Assembly: GCA_977017575.1 (NCBI GenBank)
Contig: CDRNVI010000055.1
Location: forward strand, 248,001-312,000
DNA length: 64,000 nucleotides
Direction: 5' to 3'
Origin: Paramoeba atlantica
Taxonomy: Eukaryota > Discosea
The translations under genes were made by a program, and so were the position numbers. Numbering within the stretch: the stretch's first letter is position 1; every line of letters starts with the position of its first letter. Positions 47,550-60,333 of the stretch are shown here, one piece after another. The notes beneath the pieces were generated by a model. That model made no database searches. It worked only from the letters and a program-made list of their open reading frames with translations, and was not told where the DNA came from.

Positions 47550-50500
47550 ACGCGAACTTATGAAAAGGCTGACGCCAGGACTCGCGCACGTTGGGTCTCC
47601 CAGAGCGGGAAAGGGGCCAATAGCTGGGCTTTCGTAACGCCATCCAAAGACACCCAATATGGCACCAGGAAATGTCCTGTGGAATCTTGCCCATGGGAAA
47701 CAGGGTCACAAGGCAATCAGTGGCAAGCGTTTTACCATCACGTAGCCCGCAGGCACGGGGAGGAAGTTTCGGAAGCGTGGTGGGCAGGAGAAAGGAGATT
47801 CCGATGCTCGGGATGCTACAGGCATTACTCCATACGTAAGCAAGAATACCACAAAAAGCATTGCAAGTTCCACTCACAATCATCTCAATGTCCAAATATC
47901 CATCTTGCCGACGCTAAGGACTCTACCGTATCATCCAGTAACATTACCACCAACCACGAACTTATTCAATCGCCAACTCATTTAGAACAAGAACACGCAC
48001 AGCCCAACGAGCGTACTGCACGAGACACTCCAACAGTGGAAGATCTCCCGACCCTATCCTCAATCTGCGCCTTGCCTATAAATACGTGCAAGAACATTCC
48101 TAACACTTGTAAGGCCGAGTGGGCGAAAGCTCTCACCGAATGCATGGCGACGGCCGTCTACGACAACACCATTGAAGCGTGGACACTTCTGGCCATGTTA
48201 CCAAAATGCGTGATTCCGGCACCACGCCGTGGTGGCGACAAGGGCAAAGCTTCGTACTCCTCCTTTGTCCGAAAATGCCTCACCAGATGGAAAAACAAGG
48301 AATATCAATCACTCTGGAATGAGGCGTCAGCAAGCATTAAGCGCAGGCACAAAAGCACCCCACAGATTCAGAGCATCGAAGAGGAGGATAGGAAAGCAGC
48401 GCTACGAGCAGTCCGCTTGGTGAGGGACGGAGAACTTTCCCGCGCGATGACCGCGCTAACCTCTGAACCACTTGCCCCCAACGATGATACGACCTTCCAC
48501 AAGCTGCAAGCGAAACATCCCTCCCGTCTTCTTGACCCGAGTCCGATCGCCACACTCCCTTCGGATATTAAACCGCTCACGGCCACCCCAGAAGACATAA
48601 CTACGGCCCTCTCCAGTTTCCACCGAGGATCTTCAGGGGGCGCACTTGGACTTCGCCCTGAACATTTACAAGTTGCCGTGCAATATCACCACGATGCCCG
48701 GTCAGACCCACTCGGCACACTTACGAAACTTACCAGCCATATGTTAGCTGGAAAAATGCCACACGAAGTCCAACACTGCTTTGCCGGAGGGCGTTTATGC
48801 GCATTGCACAAGGGGGAGGGTGATGTTCGTCCTATTGCCGCAGGGGAGACGCTCCGTCGACTCGCTAGCAAAGTAGGGTGTCTCTCTGCTAAGATGAAAT
48901 CCCGAACACTCTTTAAAGACCAACAGTATGGAGTGGCGACGCCTGCCGGGGCCGAGCGCGTCATACACATTTGCAGAAGACTGGTGGCACACAACATTGA
49001 TGACGAGGATTTCGTGATATGCAAGGTCGACCTCCGAAACGCTTTCAATCACGTTTCCAGGCATAGCTTCATTGCTTTGACGCGACTACACTTCCCTGAG
49101 CTTAGCCCATTCGTGGAGTGGTGTTATTCTGCGGACAGTCACCTAACTTTCGGTCCACGCTTCGTCCTATCCTCTGAAGGGGTCCAACAGGGAGACCCGC
49201 TCGGACCCCTTTTATTCTCGCTTGTTATGCGAGAAATGGCTACGGAAATAATGGCAGGGGCACCCGACCTTCGGCTTAATCTTTGGTATCTTGATGATGG
49301 TGTCCTGGCAGGCAAGGCCTCTGAGGTGCGCCATGCTATAGACATCATCGAAGTCGGAGGTCCGAAATGGGGACTCAATCTCAATCCCTCAAAGTGCGAA
49401 ATAATCACTCACCCGTCCTCATCCCAGCAAGTCTCCCACTTTCCTGACATTCCAGGACTGAACATCAACACAGAGGGCAATCTGAGCATCCTGGGAAGCC
49501 CGATCGGATCGAACGCATACCGTCACCAGTTCTTCATCGACGGCGCGATCTCGCAGGCAGAGGAGTCGCTCGAAGCGATCGAGAAACTGGAGGACCCTCA
49601 GGTCGCCCTGTCTCTCATCAGGCAGTGCACAGGGTTCTGCCAGATGGTGTACTCCCTGCGCACGACACCAACGGGAGAACTCATGGATCTATGCCGAAGA
49701 CTCGACAACGCCGTTCAGCGTGCATTAGAAAACTTCTTTTGCCCACTAAGTGATATGGCACGATGGCAAACGCAAAGGGATAAACGGTTCGGCGGTCTCG
49801 GCCTTCGCTCTGCGGAGATGCACGCCACCTCTGCATATGTGGCTTCAGTGGCATTCGCGTCGAATAAGGACCGATGGGATGCGACTGAGGCTGAGGGCTT
49901 CTCTTCCGCTGCGGAAGACATCAACCGTCGCGTAGGGGGTTACCTGGTGGACACATCTACGGGAAAAATCCCCAAAGAATCAGTCGTAAAGTCGTGCCCT
50001 TTTTCGCCCTCTGTGGATATGGACTTATCGCAAGAGTTGGCCGTTCCCCGACAACGCGACTTAAGTCACGCAATCTCCGCCAGGGACTTCGATAACTCCT
50101 ACGCTTCTGCGGATCCCCGCACACGGGCCAGGTGGATCTCCCAATCGGGAGAAGGGGCCTCAAACTGGGCTTTCACGATCCCCTCAGCTCTCTGCGGTCA
50201 CGCGTACACCGCCACGGAGTTCCGGACTCTGATTCGGTGGTGGCTCGGGGAAAATATCTATCCTCAAGGCCGTAATTGCCCGGCCCCAAACTGTCGCCTA
50301 CCGCTCGGCCCCGAAGGCGACCACGCTTTAGCCTGCAAGTGCGGCCACGGGATAATCACCAGACATAATACCCTCGCCGAACAGTTCTCCGCGGAATGTA
50401 CTAAGGCCGGGCTGTCTCCTCAGCGAGAAGTCTCTTTAGGAAACAGGGGCCCCGGTGGCGCCCTAACAAGACCTGCAGACGTTTTTCTTCGCAACGGTGG

Positions 50501-50912
50501 CGTCGGCCAAGCTCTCGTCCTTGACTTCGCTGTCACACATGTTCAGCAACAAAAGTATACGGACCTTGTCCGTGATGCTAACATGGTGGCAGCAGAATCA
50601 TTCGCTGAGAGATACGCCGTGGAGCACAAGCGAAGACAGCGAGAAGAAGCCGAAAAAGCGAAAAACAAGTTCACTGCCATGGCTGTAGAAACATACGGCT
50701 CCTGGAACCCGGCTGCGTTATCGGTCATGAGGGAAGTGTCGAAAAGCCGATCTGCATACTCGGGGGGGACATTATCACAAGGGGACGCGTTTCAGCAGAT
50801 ACTCACCACCCTAAACGTCACCCTCATGCGTACCCAGGCGCGAATGCTCGTGTTGCGGCTCCCCCCGGTGAATACAGACCCTACTCTTGTGGGGTACGGT
50901 AAAGAGGAGTGA
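47550..50912 (+). CDS. Family B element 2 protein
   Basis: Same plan as element 1, with ITTALSSF in place of ITTSLSSF. It has the RHSFIAL, VLAGKAS and HPSSSQQ variants. There is no in-frame ATG before the zinc finger; an upstream stop lies just before the poly(A) joint. RT and RLE motifs are intact. Confidence 0.85.
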   Translation, partial: TRTYEKADARTRARWVSQSGKGANSWAFVTPSKDTQYGTRKCPVESCPWETGSQGNQWQAFYHHVARRHGEEVSEAWWAGERRFRCSGCYRHYSIRKQEYHKKHCKFHSQSSQCPNIHLADAKDSTVSSSNITTNHELIQSPTHLEQEHAQPNERTARDTPTVEDLPTLSSICALPINTCKNIPNTCKAEWAKALTECMATAVYDNTIEAWTLLAMLPKCVIPAPRRGGDKGKASYSSFVRKCLTRWKNKEYQSLWNEASASIKRRHKSTPQIQSIEEEDRKAALRAVRLVRDGELSRAMTALTSEPLAPNDDTTFHKLQAKHPSRLLDPSPIATLPSDIKPLTATPEDITTALSSFHRGSSGGALGLRPEHLQVAVQYHHDARSDPLGTLTKLTSHMLAGKMPHEVQHCFAGGRLCALHKGEGDVRPIAAGETLRRLASKVGCLSAKMKSRTLFKDQQYGVATPAGAERVIHICRRLVAHNIDDEDFVICKVDLRNAFNHVSRHSFIALTRLHFPELSPFVEWCYSADSHLTFGPRFVLSSEGVQQGDPLGPLLFSLVMREMATEIMAGAPDLRLNLWYLDDGVLAGKASEVRHAIDIIEVGGPKWGLNLNPSKCEIITHPSSSQQVSHFPDIPGLNINTEGNLSILGSPIGSNAYRHQFFIDGAISQAEESLEAIEKLEDPQVALSLIRQCTGFCQMVYSLRTTPTGELMDLCRRLDNAVQRALENFFCPLSDMARWQTQRDKRFGGLGLRSAEMHATSAYVASVAFASNKDRWDATEAEGFSSAAEDINRRVGGYLVDTSTGKIPKESVVKSCPFSPSVDMDLSQELAVPRQRDLSHAISARDFDNSYASADPRTRARWISQSGEGASNWAFTIPSALCGHAYTATEFRTLIRWWLGENIYPQGRNCPAPNCRLPLGPEGDHALACKCGHGIITRHNTLAEQFSAECTKAGLSPQREVSLGNRGPGGALTRPADVFLRNGGVGQALVLDFAVTHVQQQKYTDLVRDANMVAAESFAERYAVEHKRRQREEAEKAKNKFTAMAVETYGSWNPAALSVMREVSKSRSAYSGGTLSQGDAFQQILTTLNVTLMRTQARMLVLRLPPVNTDPTLVGYGKEE

Positions 50913-51393
50913 TCTTACTCCTGCTGGTTCCGGGTGTTGGTCGAGTCGACAGAGTCTATGCTCACGCCTAGCTCGCGAGGGCTAGGTACCCCAAGTGAGG
51001 TAGTACACGGGCAGTGAATCTCCGCCCCGTCGGCCAGCATCCTGTTTCGTGACCGTGTCGCTGTCGACACAGGCCCGCGCCTGCGCCCTCCCATATAACA
51101 AGGGAAGGGTTCACAAGTCAGGCCGTGGAGAGGTCGAAAGACCCGGTCCGGAACGCGCGAATGGATTGGGTCTGTATTGCTTGTTTTAGTTTTTACTGTT
51201 TCTTGTTTGTATTATATACTTAGGGGAGATTAAATTGCTAGTTTTGGGCTGAGAGAAAAAACAAAAGGTACATCTGTGGAAACAAAAAGAATTGCTAATT
51301 TGATTGCTTGTTTTCAACTCAAAAAAAAAAAAAAACAAAGACAGGATCACCAAATATATAAAAAACAAAGACAAAAAAAAAAAAAAAAAAAAA

Positions 51394-52017
51394 GACTTCC
51401 TCGCCTGCGAAATCTGGCCGCTATACAACGTTTTCCCGCGGCAAACGCCGACCCGGCTCTCGTTGTGTATGGCCAGGGGTATGGCCAGATGACTTTCGTG
51501 GGAAACTCCCGGTACGGATGCTGGTCGGGTCGACAGAGTCTATGCTCACGCCTAGTCCGTCAGGGCTAGGTACCCCAAGTGAGGTAGTACACGGGTAGTG
51601 AATCTCCTCCCCGTCGGCCAGCATCCTGTTTCGTGACCGTGTCGCTGTCGACACAGGCCCGCGCCTGCGCCCTCCCGTATAGCAAGGGAAGGGTTCACAA
51701 GTCAGGCCGTGGAGTGGTCGAAAGACCCGGTCCGGAACGCGCGAATGGATTGGGTCTGTATTGCTTGTTTTAGTTTTTACTGTTTCTTGTTTGTAGTATA
51801 TACTTAGGGGAGATTAAATTGCTAGTTTTGGGCTGAGAAAAAACAAAAGGTACATCTGTGGAAACAAAAAGAATTGCTAATTTGATTGCTTGTTTTCAAC
51901 TCGTATACCCCCCCCAATGGACCTACTTGGTTCGTCTACTGGGTCAAAATATAGAGGCAATGCCGCGATTCATACTTCTCCCCCCTTATTAACTGCAAAA
52001 AAAAAAAAAAAAAAAAA
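51394..52017 (+). mobile_element. B2 tail 3
   Basis: As tail 1 (CACGGGTAGTG variant), 21 A at its end. Confidence 0.85.
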
Positions 52018-52019
52018 GC

Positions 52020-55000
52020 ACGCGAACTTATGAAAAGGCTGACGCCAGGACTCGCGCACGTTGGGTCTCCCAGAGCGGGAAAGGGGCCAATAGCTGGGCT
52101 TTCGTAACGCCATCCAAAGACACCCAATATGGCACCAGGAAATGTCCTGTGGAATCTTGCCCATGGGAAACAGGGTCACAAGGCAATCAGTGGCAAGCGT
52201 TTTACCATCACGTAGCCCGCAGGCACGGGGAGGAAGTTTCGGAAGCGTGGTGGGCAGGAGAAAGGAGATTCCGATGCTCGGGATGCTACAGGCATTACTC
52301 CATACGTAAGCAAGAATACCACAAAAAGCATTGCAAGTTCCACTCACAATCATCTCAATGTCCAAATATCCATCTTGCCGACGCTAAGGACTCTACCGTA
52401 TCATCCAGTAACATTACCACCAACCACGAACTTATTCAATCGCCAACTCATTTAGAACAAGAACACGCACAGCCCAACGAGCGTACTGCACGAGACACTC
52501 CAACAGTGGAAGATCTCCCGACCCTATCCTCAATCTGCGCCTTGCCTATAAATACGTGCAAGAACATTCCTAACACTTGTAAGGCCGAGTGGGCGAAAGC
52601 TCTCACCGAATGCATGGCGACGGCCGTCTACGACAACACCATTGAAGCGTGGACACTTCTGGCCATGTTACCAAAATGCGTGATTCCGGCACCACGCCGT
52701 GGTGGCGACAAGGGCAAAGCTTCGTACTCCTCCTTTGTCCGAAAATGCCTCACCAGATGGAAAAACAAGGAATATCAATCACTCTGGAATGAGGCGTCAG
52801 CAAGCATTAAGCGCAGGCACAAAAGCACCCCACAGATTCAGAGCATCGAAGAGGAGGATAGGAAAGCAGCGCTACGAGCAGTCCGCTTGGTGAGGGACGG
52901 AGAACTTTCCCGCGCGATGACCGCGCTAACCTCTGAACCACTTGCCCCCAACGATGATACGACCTTCCACAAGCTGCAAGCGAAACATCCCTCCCGTCTT
53001 CTTGACCCGAGTCCGATCGCCACACTCCCTTCGGATATTAAACCGCTCACGGCCACCCCAGAAGACATAACTACGGCCCTCTCCAGTTTCCACCGAGGAT
53101 CTTCAGGGGGCGCACTTGGACTTCGCCCTGAACATTTACAAGTTGCCGTGCAATATCACCACGATGCCCGGTCAGACCCACTCGGCACACTTACGAAACT
53201 TACCAGCCATATGTTAGCTGGAAAAATGCCACACGAAGTCCAACACTGCTTTGCCGGAGGGCGTTTATGCGCATTGCACAAGGGGGAGGGTGATGTTCGT
53301 CCTATTGCCGCAGGGGAGACGCTCCGTCGACTCGCTAGCAAAGTAGGGTGTCTCTCTGCTAAGATGAAATCCCGAACACTCTTTAAAGACCAACAGTATG
53401 GAGTGGCGACGCCTGCCGGGGCCGAGCGCGTCATACACATTTGCAGAAGACTGGTGGCACACAACATTGATGACGAGGATTTCGTGATATGCAAGGTCGA
53501 CCTCCGAAACGCTTTCAATCACGTTTCCAGGGATAGCTTCATTGCTTTGACGCGACTACACTTCCCTGAGCTTAGCCCATTCGTGGAGTGGTGTTATTCT
53601 GCGGACAGTCACCTAACTTTCGGTCCACGCTTCGTCCTATCCTCTGAAGGGGTCCAACAGGGAGACCCGCTCGGACCCCTTTTATTCTCGCTTGTTATGC
53701 GAGAAATGGCTACGGAAATAATGGCAGGGGCACCCGACCTTCGGCTTAATCTTTGGTATCTTGATGATGGTGTCCTGACAGGCAAGGCCTCTGAGGTGCG
53801 CCATGCTATAGACATCATCGAAGTCGGAGGTCCGAAATGGGGACTCAATCTCAATCCCTCAAAGTGCGAAATAATCACTCACCCGACCTCATCCCAGCAA
53901 GTCTCCCACTTTCCTGACATTCCAGGACTGAACATCAACACAGAGGGCAATCTGAGCATCCTGGGAAGCCCGATCGGATCGAACGCATACCGTCACCAGT
54001 TCTTCATCGACGGCGCGATCTCGCAGGCAGAGGAGTCGCTCGAAGCGATCGAGAAACTGGAGGACCCTCAGGTCGCCCTGTCTCTCATCAGGCAGTGCAC
54101 AGGGTTCTGCCAGATGGTGTACTCCCTGCGCACGACACCAACGGGAGAACTCATGGATCTATGCCGAAGACTCGACAACGCCGTTCAGCGTGCATTAGAA
54201 AACTTCTTTTGCCCACTAAGTGATATGGCACGATGGCAAACGCAAAGGGATAAACGGTTCGGCGGTCTCGGCCTTCGCTCTGCGGAGATGCACGCCACCT
54301 CTGCATATGTGGCTTCAGTGGCATTCGCGTCGAATAAGGACCGATGGGATGCGACTGAGGCTGAGGGCTTCTCTTCCGCTGCGGAAGACATCAACCGTCG
54401 CGTAGGGGGTTACCTGGTGGACACATCTACGGGAAAAATCCCCAAAGAATCAGTCGTAAAGTCGTGCCCTTTTTCGCCCTCTGTGGATATGGACTTATCG
54501 CAAGAGTTGGCCGTTCCCCGACAACGCGACTTAAGTCACGCAATCTCCGCCAGGGACTTCGATAACTCCTACGCTTCTGCGGATCCCCGCACACGGGCCA
54601 GGTGGATCTCCCAATCGGGAGAAGGGGCCTCAAACTGGGCTTTCACGATCCCCTCAGCTCTCTGCGGTCACGCGTACACCGCCACGGAGTTCCGGACTCT
54701 GATTCGGTGGTGGCTCGGGGAAAATATCTATCCTCAAGGCCGTAATTGCCCGGCCCCAAACTGTCGCCTACCGCTCGGCCCCGAAGGCGACCACGCTTTA
54801 GCCTGCAAGTGCGGCCACGGGATAATCACCAGACATAATACCCTCGCCGAACAGTTCTCCGCGGAATGTACTAAGGCCGGGCTGTCTCCTCAGCGAGAAG
54901 TCTCTTTAGGAAACAGGGGCCCCGGTGGCGCCCTAACAAGACCTGCAGACGTTTTTCTTCGCAACGGTGGCGTCGGCCAAGCTCTCGTCCTTGACTTCGC

Positions 55001-55382
55001 TGTCACACATGTTCAGCAACAAAAGTATACGGACCTTGTCCGTGATGCTAACATGGTGGCAGCAGGGTCATTCGCTGAGAGATACGCCGTGGAGCACAAG
55101 CGAAGACAGCGAGAAGAAGCCTAAAAAGCGAAAAACAAGTTCACTGCCATGGCTGTAGAAACATACGGCTCCTGGAACCCGGCTGCGTTATCGGTCATGA
55201 GGGAAGTGTCGAAAAGCCGATCTGCATACTCGGGGGGGACATTATCACAAGGGGACGCGTTTCAGCAGATACTCACCACCCTAAACGTCACCCTCATGCG
55301 TACCCAGGCGCGAATGCTCGTGTTGCGGCTCCCCCCGGTGAATACAGACCCTACTCTTGTGGGGTACGGTAAAGAGGAGTGA
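52020..55382 (+). pseudogene. Family B element 3 with a premature stop
   Basis: Variants RDSFIAL, VLTGKAS and HPTSSQQ are shared with element 5. AAGSFAE is unique among units where it can be read. A TAA at 55122-55124 (Glu codon in the others) cuts the last 86 residues, downstream of the RLE catalytic residues. The rest of the frame is open to 55382. Confidence 0.85.
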
Positions 55383-55863
55383 TCTTACTCCTGCTGGTTC
55401 CGGGTGTTGGTCGAGTCGACAGAGTCTATGCTCACGCCTAGCTCGCGAGGGCTAGGTACCCCAAGTGAGGTAGTACACGGGCAGTGAATCTCCGCCCCGT
55501 CGGCCAGCATCCTGTTTCGTGACCGTGTCGCTGTCGATACAGGCCCGCGCCTGCGCCCTCCCATATAACAAGGGAAGGGTTCACAAGTCAGGCCGTGGAG
55601 AGGTCGAAAGACCCGGTCCGGAACGCGCGAATGGATTGGGTCTGTATTGCTTGTTTTAGTTTTTACTGTTTCTTGTTTGTATTATATACTTAGGGGAGAT
55701 TAAATTGCTAGTTTTGGGCTGAGAGAAAAAACAAAAGGTACATCTGTGGAAACAAAAAGAATTGCTAATTTGATTGCTTGTTTTCAACTCAAAAAAAAAA
55801 AAAAACAAAGACAGGATCACCAAATATATAAAAAACAAAGACAAAAAAAAAAAAAAAAAAAAA

Positions 55864-56488
55864 GACTTCCTCGCCTGCGAAATCTGGCCGCTATACAACG
55901 TTTTCCCGCGGCAAACGCCGACCCGGCTCTCGTTGTGTATGGCCAGGGGTATGGCCAGATGACTTTCGTGGGAAACTCCCGGTACGGATGCTGGTCGGGT
56001 CGACAGAGTCTATGCTCACGCCTAGTCCGTCAGGGCTAGGTACCCCAAGTGAGGTAGTACACTGGTAGTGAATCTCCTCCCCGTCGGCCAGCATCCTGTT
56101 TCGTGACCGTGTCGCTGTCGACACAGGCCCGCGCCTGCGCCCTCCCGTATAGCAAGGGAAGGGTTCACAAGTCAGGCCGTGGAGTGGTCGAAAGACCCGG
56201 TCCGGAACGCGCGAATGGATTGGGTCTGTATTGCTTGTTTTAGTTTTTACTGTTTCTTGTTTGTAGTATATACTTAGGGGAGATTAAATTGCTAGTTTTG
56301 GGCTGAGAAAAAACAAAAGGTACATCTGTGGAAACAAAAAGAATTGCTAATTTGATTGCTTGTTTTCAACTCGTATACCCCCCCCAATGGACCTACTTGG
56401 TTCGTCTACTGGGTCAAAATATAGAGGCAATGCCGCGATTCATACTTCTCCCCCCTTATTAACTGCAAAAAAAAAAAAAAAAAAAAAA
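55864..56488 (+). mobile_element. B2 tail 4
   Basis: CACTGGTAGTG variant as in tail 2; 22 A at its end. Confidence 0.85.
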
Positions 56489-56490
56489 GC

Positions 56491-59400
56491 ACGCGAACTT
56501 ATGAAAAGGCTGACGCCAGGACTCGCGCACGTTGGGTCTCCCAGAGCGGGAAAGGGGCCAATAGCTGGGCTTTCGTAACGCCATCCAAAGACACCCAATA
56601 TGGCACCAGGAAATGTCCTGTGGAATCTTGCCCATGGGAAACAGGGTCACAAGGCAATCAGTGGCAAGCGTTTTACCATCACGTAGCCCGCAGGCACGGG
56701 GAGGAAGTTTCGGAAGCGTGGTGGGCAGGAGAAAGGAGATTCCGATGCTCGGGATGCTACAGGCATTACTCCATACGTAAGCAAGAATACCACAAAAAGC
56801 ATTGCAAGTTCCACTCACAATCATCTCAATGTCCAAATATCCATCTTGCCGACGCTAAGGACTCTACCGTATCATCCAGTAACATTACCACCAACCACGA
56901 ACTTATTCAATCGCCAACTCATTTAGAACAAGAACACGCACAGCCCAACGAGCGTACTGCACGAGACACTCCAACAGTGGAAGATCTCCCGACCCTATCC
57001 TCAATCTGCGCCTTGCCTATAAATACGTGCAAGAACATTCCTAACACTTGTAAGGCCGAGTGGGCGAAAGCTCTCACCGAATGCATGGCGACGGCCGTCT
57101 ACGACAACACCATTGAAGCGTGGACACTTCTGGCCATGTTACCAAAATGCGTGATTCCGGCACCACGCCGTGGTGGCGACAAGGGCAAAGCTTCGTACTC
57201 CTCCTTTGTCCGAAAATGCCTCACCAGATGGAAAAACAAGGAATATCAATCACTCTGGAATGAGGCGTCAGCAAGCATTAAGCGCAGGCACAAAAGCACC
57301 CCACAGATTCAGAGCATCGAAGAGGAGGATAGGAAAGCAGCGCTACGAGCAGTCCGCTTGGTGAGGGACGGAGAACTTTCCCGCGCGATGACCGCGCTAA
57401 CCTCTGAACCACTTGCCCCCAACGATGATACGACCTTCCACAAGCTGCAAGCGAAACATCCCTCCCGTCTTCTTGACCCGAGTCCGATCGCCACACTCCC
57501 TTCGGATATTAAACCGCTCACGGCCACCCCAGAAGACATAACTACGGCCCTCTCCAGTTTCCACCGAGGATCTTCAGGGGGCGCACTTGGACTTCGCCCT
57601 GAACATTTACAAGTTGCCGTGCAATATCACCACGATGCCCGGTCAGACCCACTCGGCACACTTACGAAACTTACCAGCCATATGTTAGCTGGAAAAATGC
57701 CACACGAAGTCCAACACTGCTTTGCCGGAGGGCGTTTATGCGCATTGCACAAGGGGGAGGGTGATGTTCGTCCTATTGCCGCAGGGGAGACGCTCCGTCG
57801 ACTCGCTAGCAAAGTAGGGTGTCTCTCTGCTAAGATGAAATCCCGAACACTCTTTAAAGACCAACAGTATGGAGTGGCGACGCCTGCCGGGGCCGAGCGC
57901 GTCATACACATTTGCAGAAGACTGGTGGCACACAACATTGATGACGAGGATTTCGTGATATGCAAGGTCGACCTCCGAAACGCTTTCAATCACGTTTCCA
58001 GGCATAGCTTCATTGCTTTGACGCGACTACACTTCCCTGAGCTTAGCCCATTCGTGGAGTGGTGTTATTCTGCGGACAGTCACCTAACTTTCGGTCCACG
58101 CTTCGTCCTATCCTCTGAAGGGGTCCAACAGGGAGACCCGCTCGGACCCCTTTTATTCTCGCTTGTTATGCGAGAAATGGCTACGGAAATAATGGCAGGG
58201 GCACCCGACCTTCGGCTTAATCTTTGGTATCTTGATGATGGTGTCCTGGCAGGCAAGGCCTCTGAGGTGCGCCATGCTATAGACATCATCGAAGTCGGAG
58301 GTCCGAAATGGGGACTCAATCTCAATCCCTCAAAGTGCGAAATAATCACTCACCCGTCCTCATCCCAGCAAGTCTCCCACTTTCCTGACATTCCAGGACT
58401 GAACATCAACACAGAGGGCAATCTGAGCATCCTGGGAAGCCCGATCGGATCGAACGCATACCGTCACCAGTTCTTCATCGACGGCGCGATCTCGCAGGCA
58501 GAGGAGTCGCTCGAAGCGATCGAGAAACTGGAGGACCCTCAGGTCGCCCTGTCTCTCATCAGGCAGTGCACAGGGTTCTGCCAGATGGTGTACTCCCTGC
58601 GCACGACACCAACGGGAGAACTCATGGATCTATGCCGAAGACTCGACAACGCCGTTCAGCGTGCATTAGAAAACTTCTTTTGCCCACTAAGTGATATGGC
58701 ACGATGGCAAACGCAAAGGGATAAACGGTTCGGCGGTCTCGGCCTTCGCTCTGCGGAGATGCACGCCACCTCTGCATATGTGGCTTCAGTGGCATTCGCG
58801 TCGAATAAGGACCGATGGGATGCGACTGAGGCTGAGGGCTTCTCTTCCGCTGCGGAAGACATCAACCGTCGCGTAGGGGGTTACCTGGTGGACACATCTA
58901 CGGGAAAAATCCCCAAAGAATCAGTCGTAAAGTCGTGCCCTTTTTCGCCCTCTGTGGATATGGACTTATCGCAAGAGTTGGCCGTTCCCCGACAACGCGA
59001 CTTAAGTCACGCAATCTCCTCCAGGGACTTCGATAACTCCTACGCTTCTGCGGATCCCCGCACACGGGCCAGGTGGATCTCCCAATCGGGAGAAGGGGCC
59101 TCAAACTGGGCTTTCACGATCCCCTCAGCTCTCTGCGGTCACGCGTACACCGCCACGGAGTTCCGGACTCTGATTCGGTGGTGGCTCGGGGAAAATATCT
59201 ATCCTCAAGGCCGTAATTGCCCGGCCCCAAACTGTCGCCTACCGCTCGGCCCCGAAGGCGACCACGCTTTAGCCTGCAAGTGCGGCCACGGGATAATCAC
59301 CAGACATAATACCCTCGCCGAACAGTTCTCCGCGGAATGTACTAAGGCCGGGCTGTCTCCTCAGCGAGAAGTCTCTTTAGGAAACAGGGGCCCCGGTGGC

Positions 59401-59853
59401 GCCCTAACAAGACCTGCAGACGTTTTTCTTCGCAACGGTGGCGTCGGCCAAGCTCTCGTCCTTGACTTCGCTGTCACACATGTTCAGCAACAAAAGTATA
59501 CGGACCTTGTCCGTGATGCTAACATGGTGGCAGCAGAATCATTCGCTGAGAGATACGCCGTGGAGCACAAGCGAAGACAGCGAGAAGAAGCCGAAAAAGC
59601 GAAAAACAAGTTCACTGCCATGGCTGTAGAAACATACGGCTCCTGGAACCCGGCTGCGTTATCGGTCATGAGGGAAGTGTCGAAAAGCCGATCTGCATAC
59701 TCGGGGGGGACATTATCACAAGGGGACGCGTTTCAGCAGATACTCACCACCCTAAACGTCACCCTCATGCGTACCCAGGCGCGAATGCTCGTGTTGCGGC
59801 TCCCCCCGGTGAATACAGACCCTACTCTTGTGGGGTACGGTAAAGAGGAGTGA
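56491..59853 (+). CDS. Family B element 4 protein
   Basis: Variants as element 2, plus a private Ala to Ser (AISSRDFDN). RT and RLE motifs are intact. Same 5' chimera and lack of an ATG. Confidence 0.85.
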   Translation, partial: TRTYEKADARTRARWVSQSGKGANSWAFVTPSKDTQYGTRKCPVESCPWETGSQGNQWQAFYHHVARRHGEEVSEAWWAGERRFRCSGCYRHYSIRKQEYHKKHCKFHSQSSQCPNIHLADAKDSTVSSSNITTNHELIQSPTHLEQEHAQPNERTARDTPTVEDLPTLSSICALPINTCKNIPNTCKAEWAKALTECMATAVYDNTIEAWTLLAMLPKCVIPAPRRGGDKGKASYSSFVRKCLTRWKNKEYQSLWNEASASIKRRHKSTPQIQSIEEEDRKAALRAVRLVRDGELSRAMTALTSEPLAPNDDTTFHKLQAKHPSRLLDPSPIATLPSDIKPLTATPEDITTALSSFHRGSSGGALGLRPEHLQVAVQYHHDARSDPLGTLTKLTSHMLAGKMPHEVQHCFAGGRLCALHKGEGDVRPIAAGETLRRLASKVGCLSAKMKSRTLFKDQQYGVATPAGAERVIHICRRLVAHNIDDEDFVICKVDLRNAFNHVSRHSFIALTRLHFPELSPFVEWCYSADSHLTFGPRFVLSSEGVQQGDPLGPLLFSLVMREMATEIMAGAPDLRLNLWYLDDGVLAGKASEVRHAIDIIEVGGPKWGLNLNPSKCEIITHPSSSQQVSHFPDIPGLNINTEGNLSILGSPIGSNAYRHQFFIDGAISQAEESLEAIEKLEDPQVALSLIRQCTGFCQMVYSLRTTPTGELMDLCRRLDNAVQRALENFFCPLSDMARWQTQRDKRFGGLGLRSAEMHATSAYVASVAFASNKDRWDATEAEGFSSAAEDINRRVGGYLVDTSTGKIPKESVVKSCPFSPSVDMDLSQELAVPRQRDLSHAISSRDFDNSYASADPRTRARWISQSGEGASNWAFTIPSALCGHAYTATEFRTLIRWWLGENIYPQGRNCPAPNCRLPLGPEGDHALACKCGHGIITRHNTLAEQFSAECTKAGLSPQREVSLGNRGPGGALTRPADVFLRNGGVGQALVLDFAVTHVQQQKYTDLVRDANMVAAESFAERYAVEHKRRQREEAEKAKNKFTAMAVETYGSWNPAALSVMREVSKSRSAYSGGTLSQGDAFQQILTTLNVTLMRTQARMLVLRLPPVNTDPTLVGYGKEE

Positions 59854-60333
59854 TCTTACTCCTGCTGGTTCCGGGTGTTGGTCGAGTCGACAGAGTCTAT
59901 GCTCACGCCTAGCTCGCGAGGGCTAGGTACCCCAAGTGAGGTAGTACACGGGCAGTGAATCTCCGCCCCGTCGGCCAGCATCCTGTTTCGTGACCGTGTC
60001 GCTGTCGACACAGGCCCGCGCCTGCGCCCTCCCATATAACAAGGGAAGGGTTCACAAGTCAGGCCGTGGAGAGGTCGAAAGACCCGGTCCGGAACGCGCG
60101 AATGGATTGGGTCTGTATTGCTTGTTTTAGTTTTTACTGTTTCTTGTTTGTATTATATACTTAGGGGAGATTAAATTGCTAGTTTTGGGCTGAGAGAAAA
60201 AACAAAAGGTACATCTGTGGAAACAAAAAGAATTGCTAATTTGATTGCTTGTTTTCAACTCAAAAAAAAAAAAAAACAAAGACAGGATCACCAAATATAT
60301 AAAAAACAAAGACAAAAAAAAAAAAAAAAAAAA

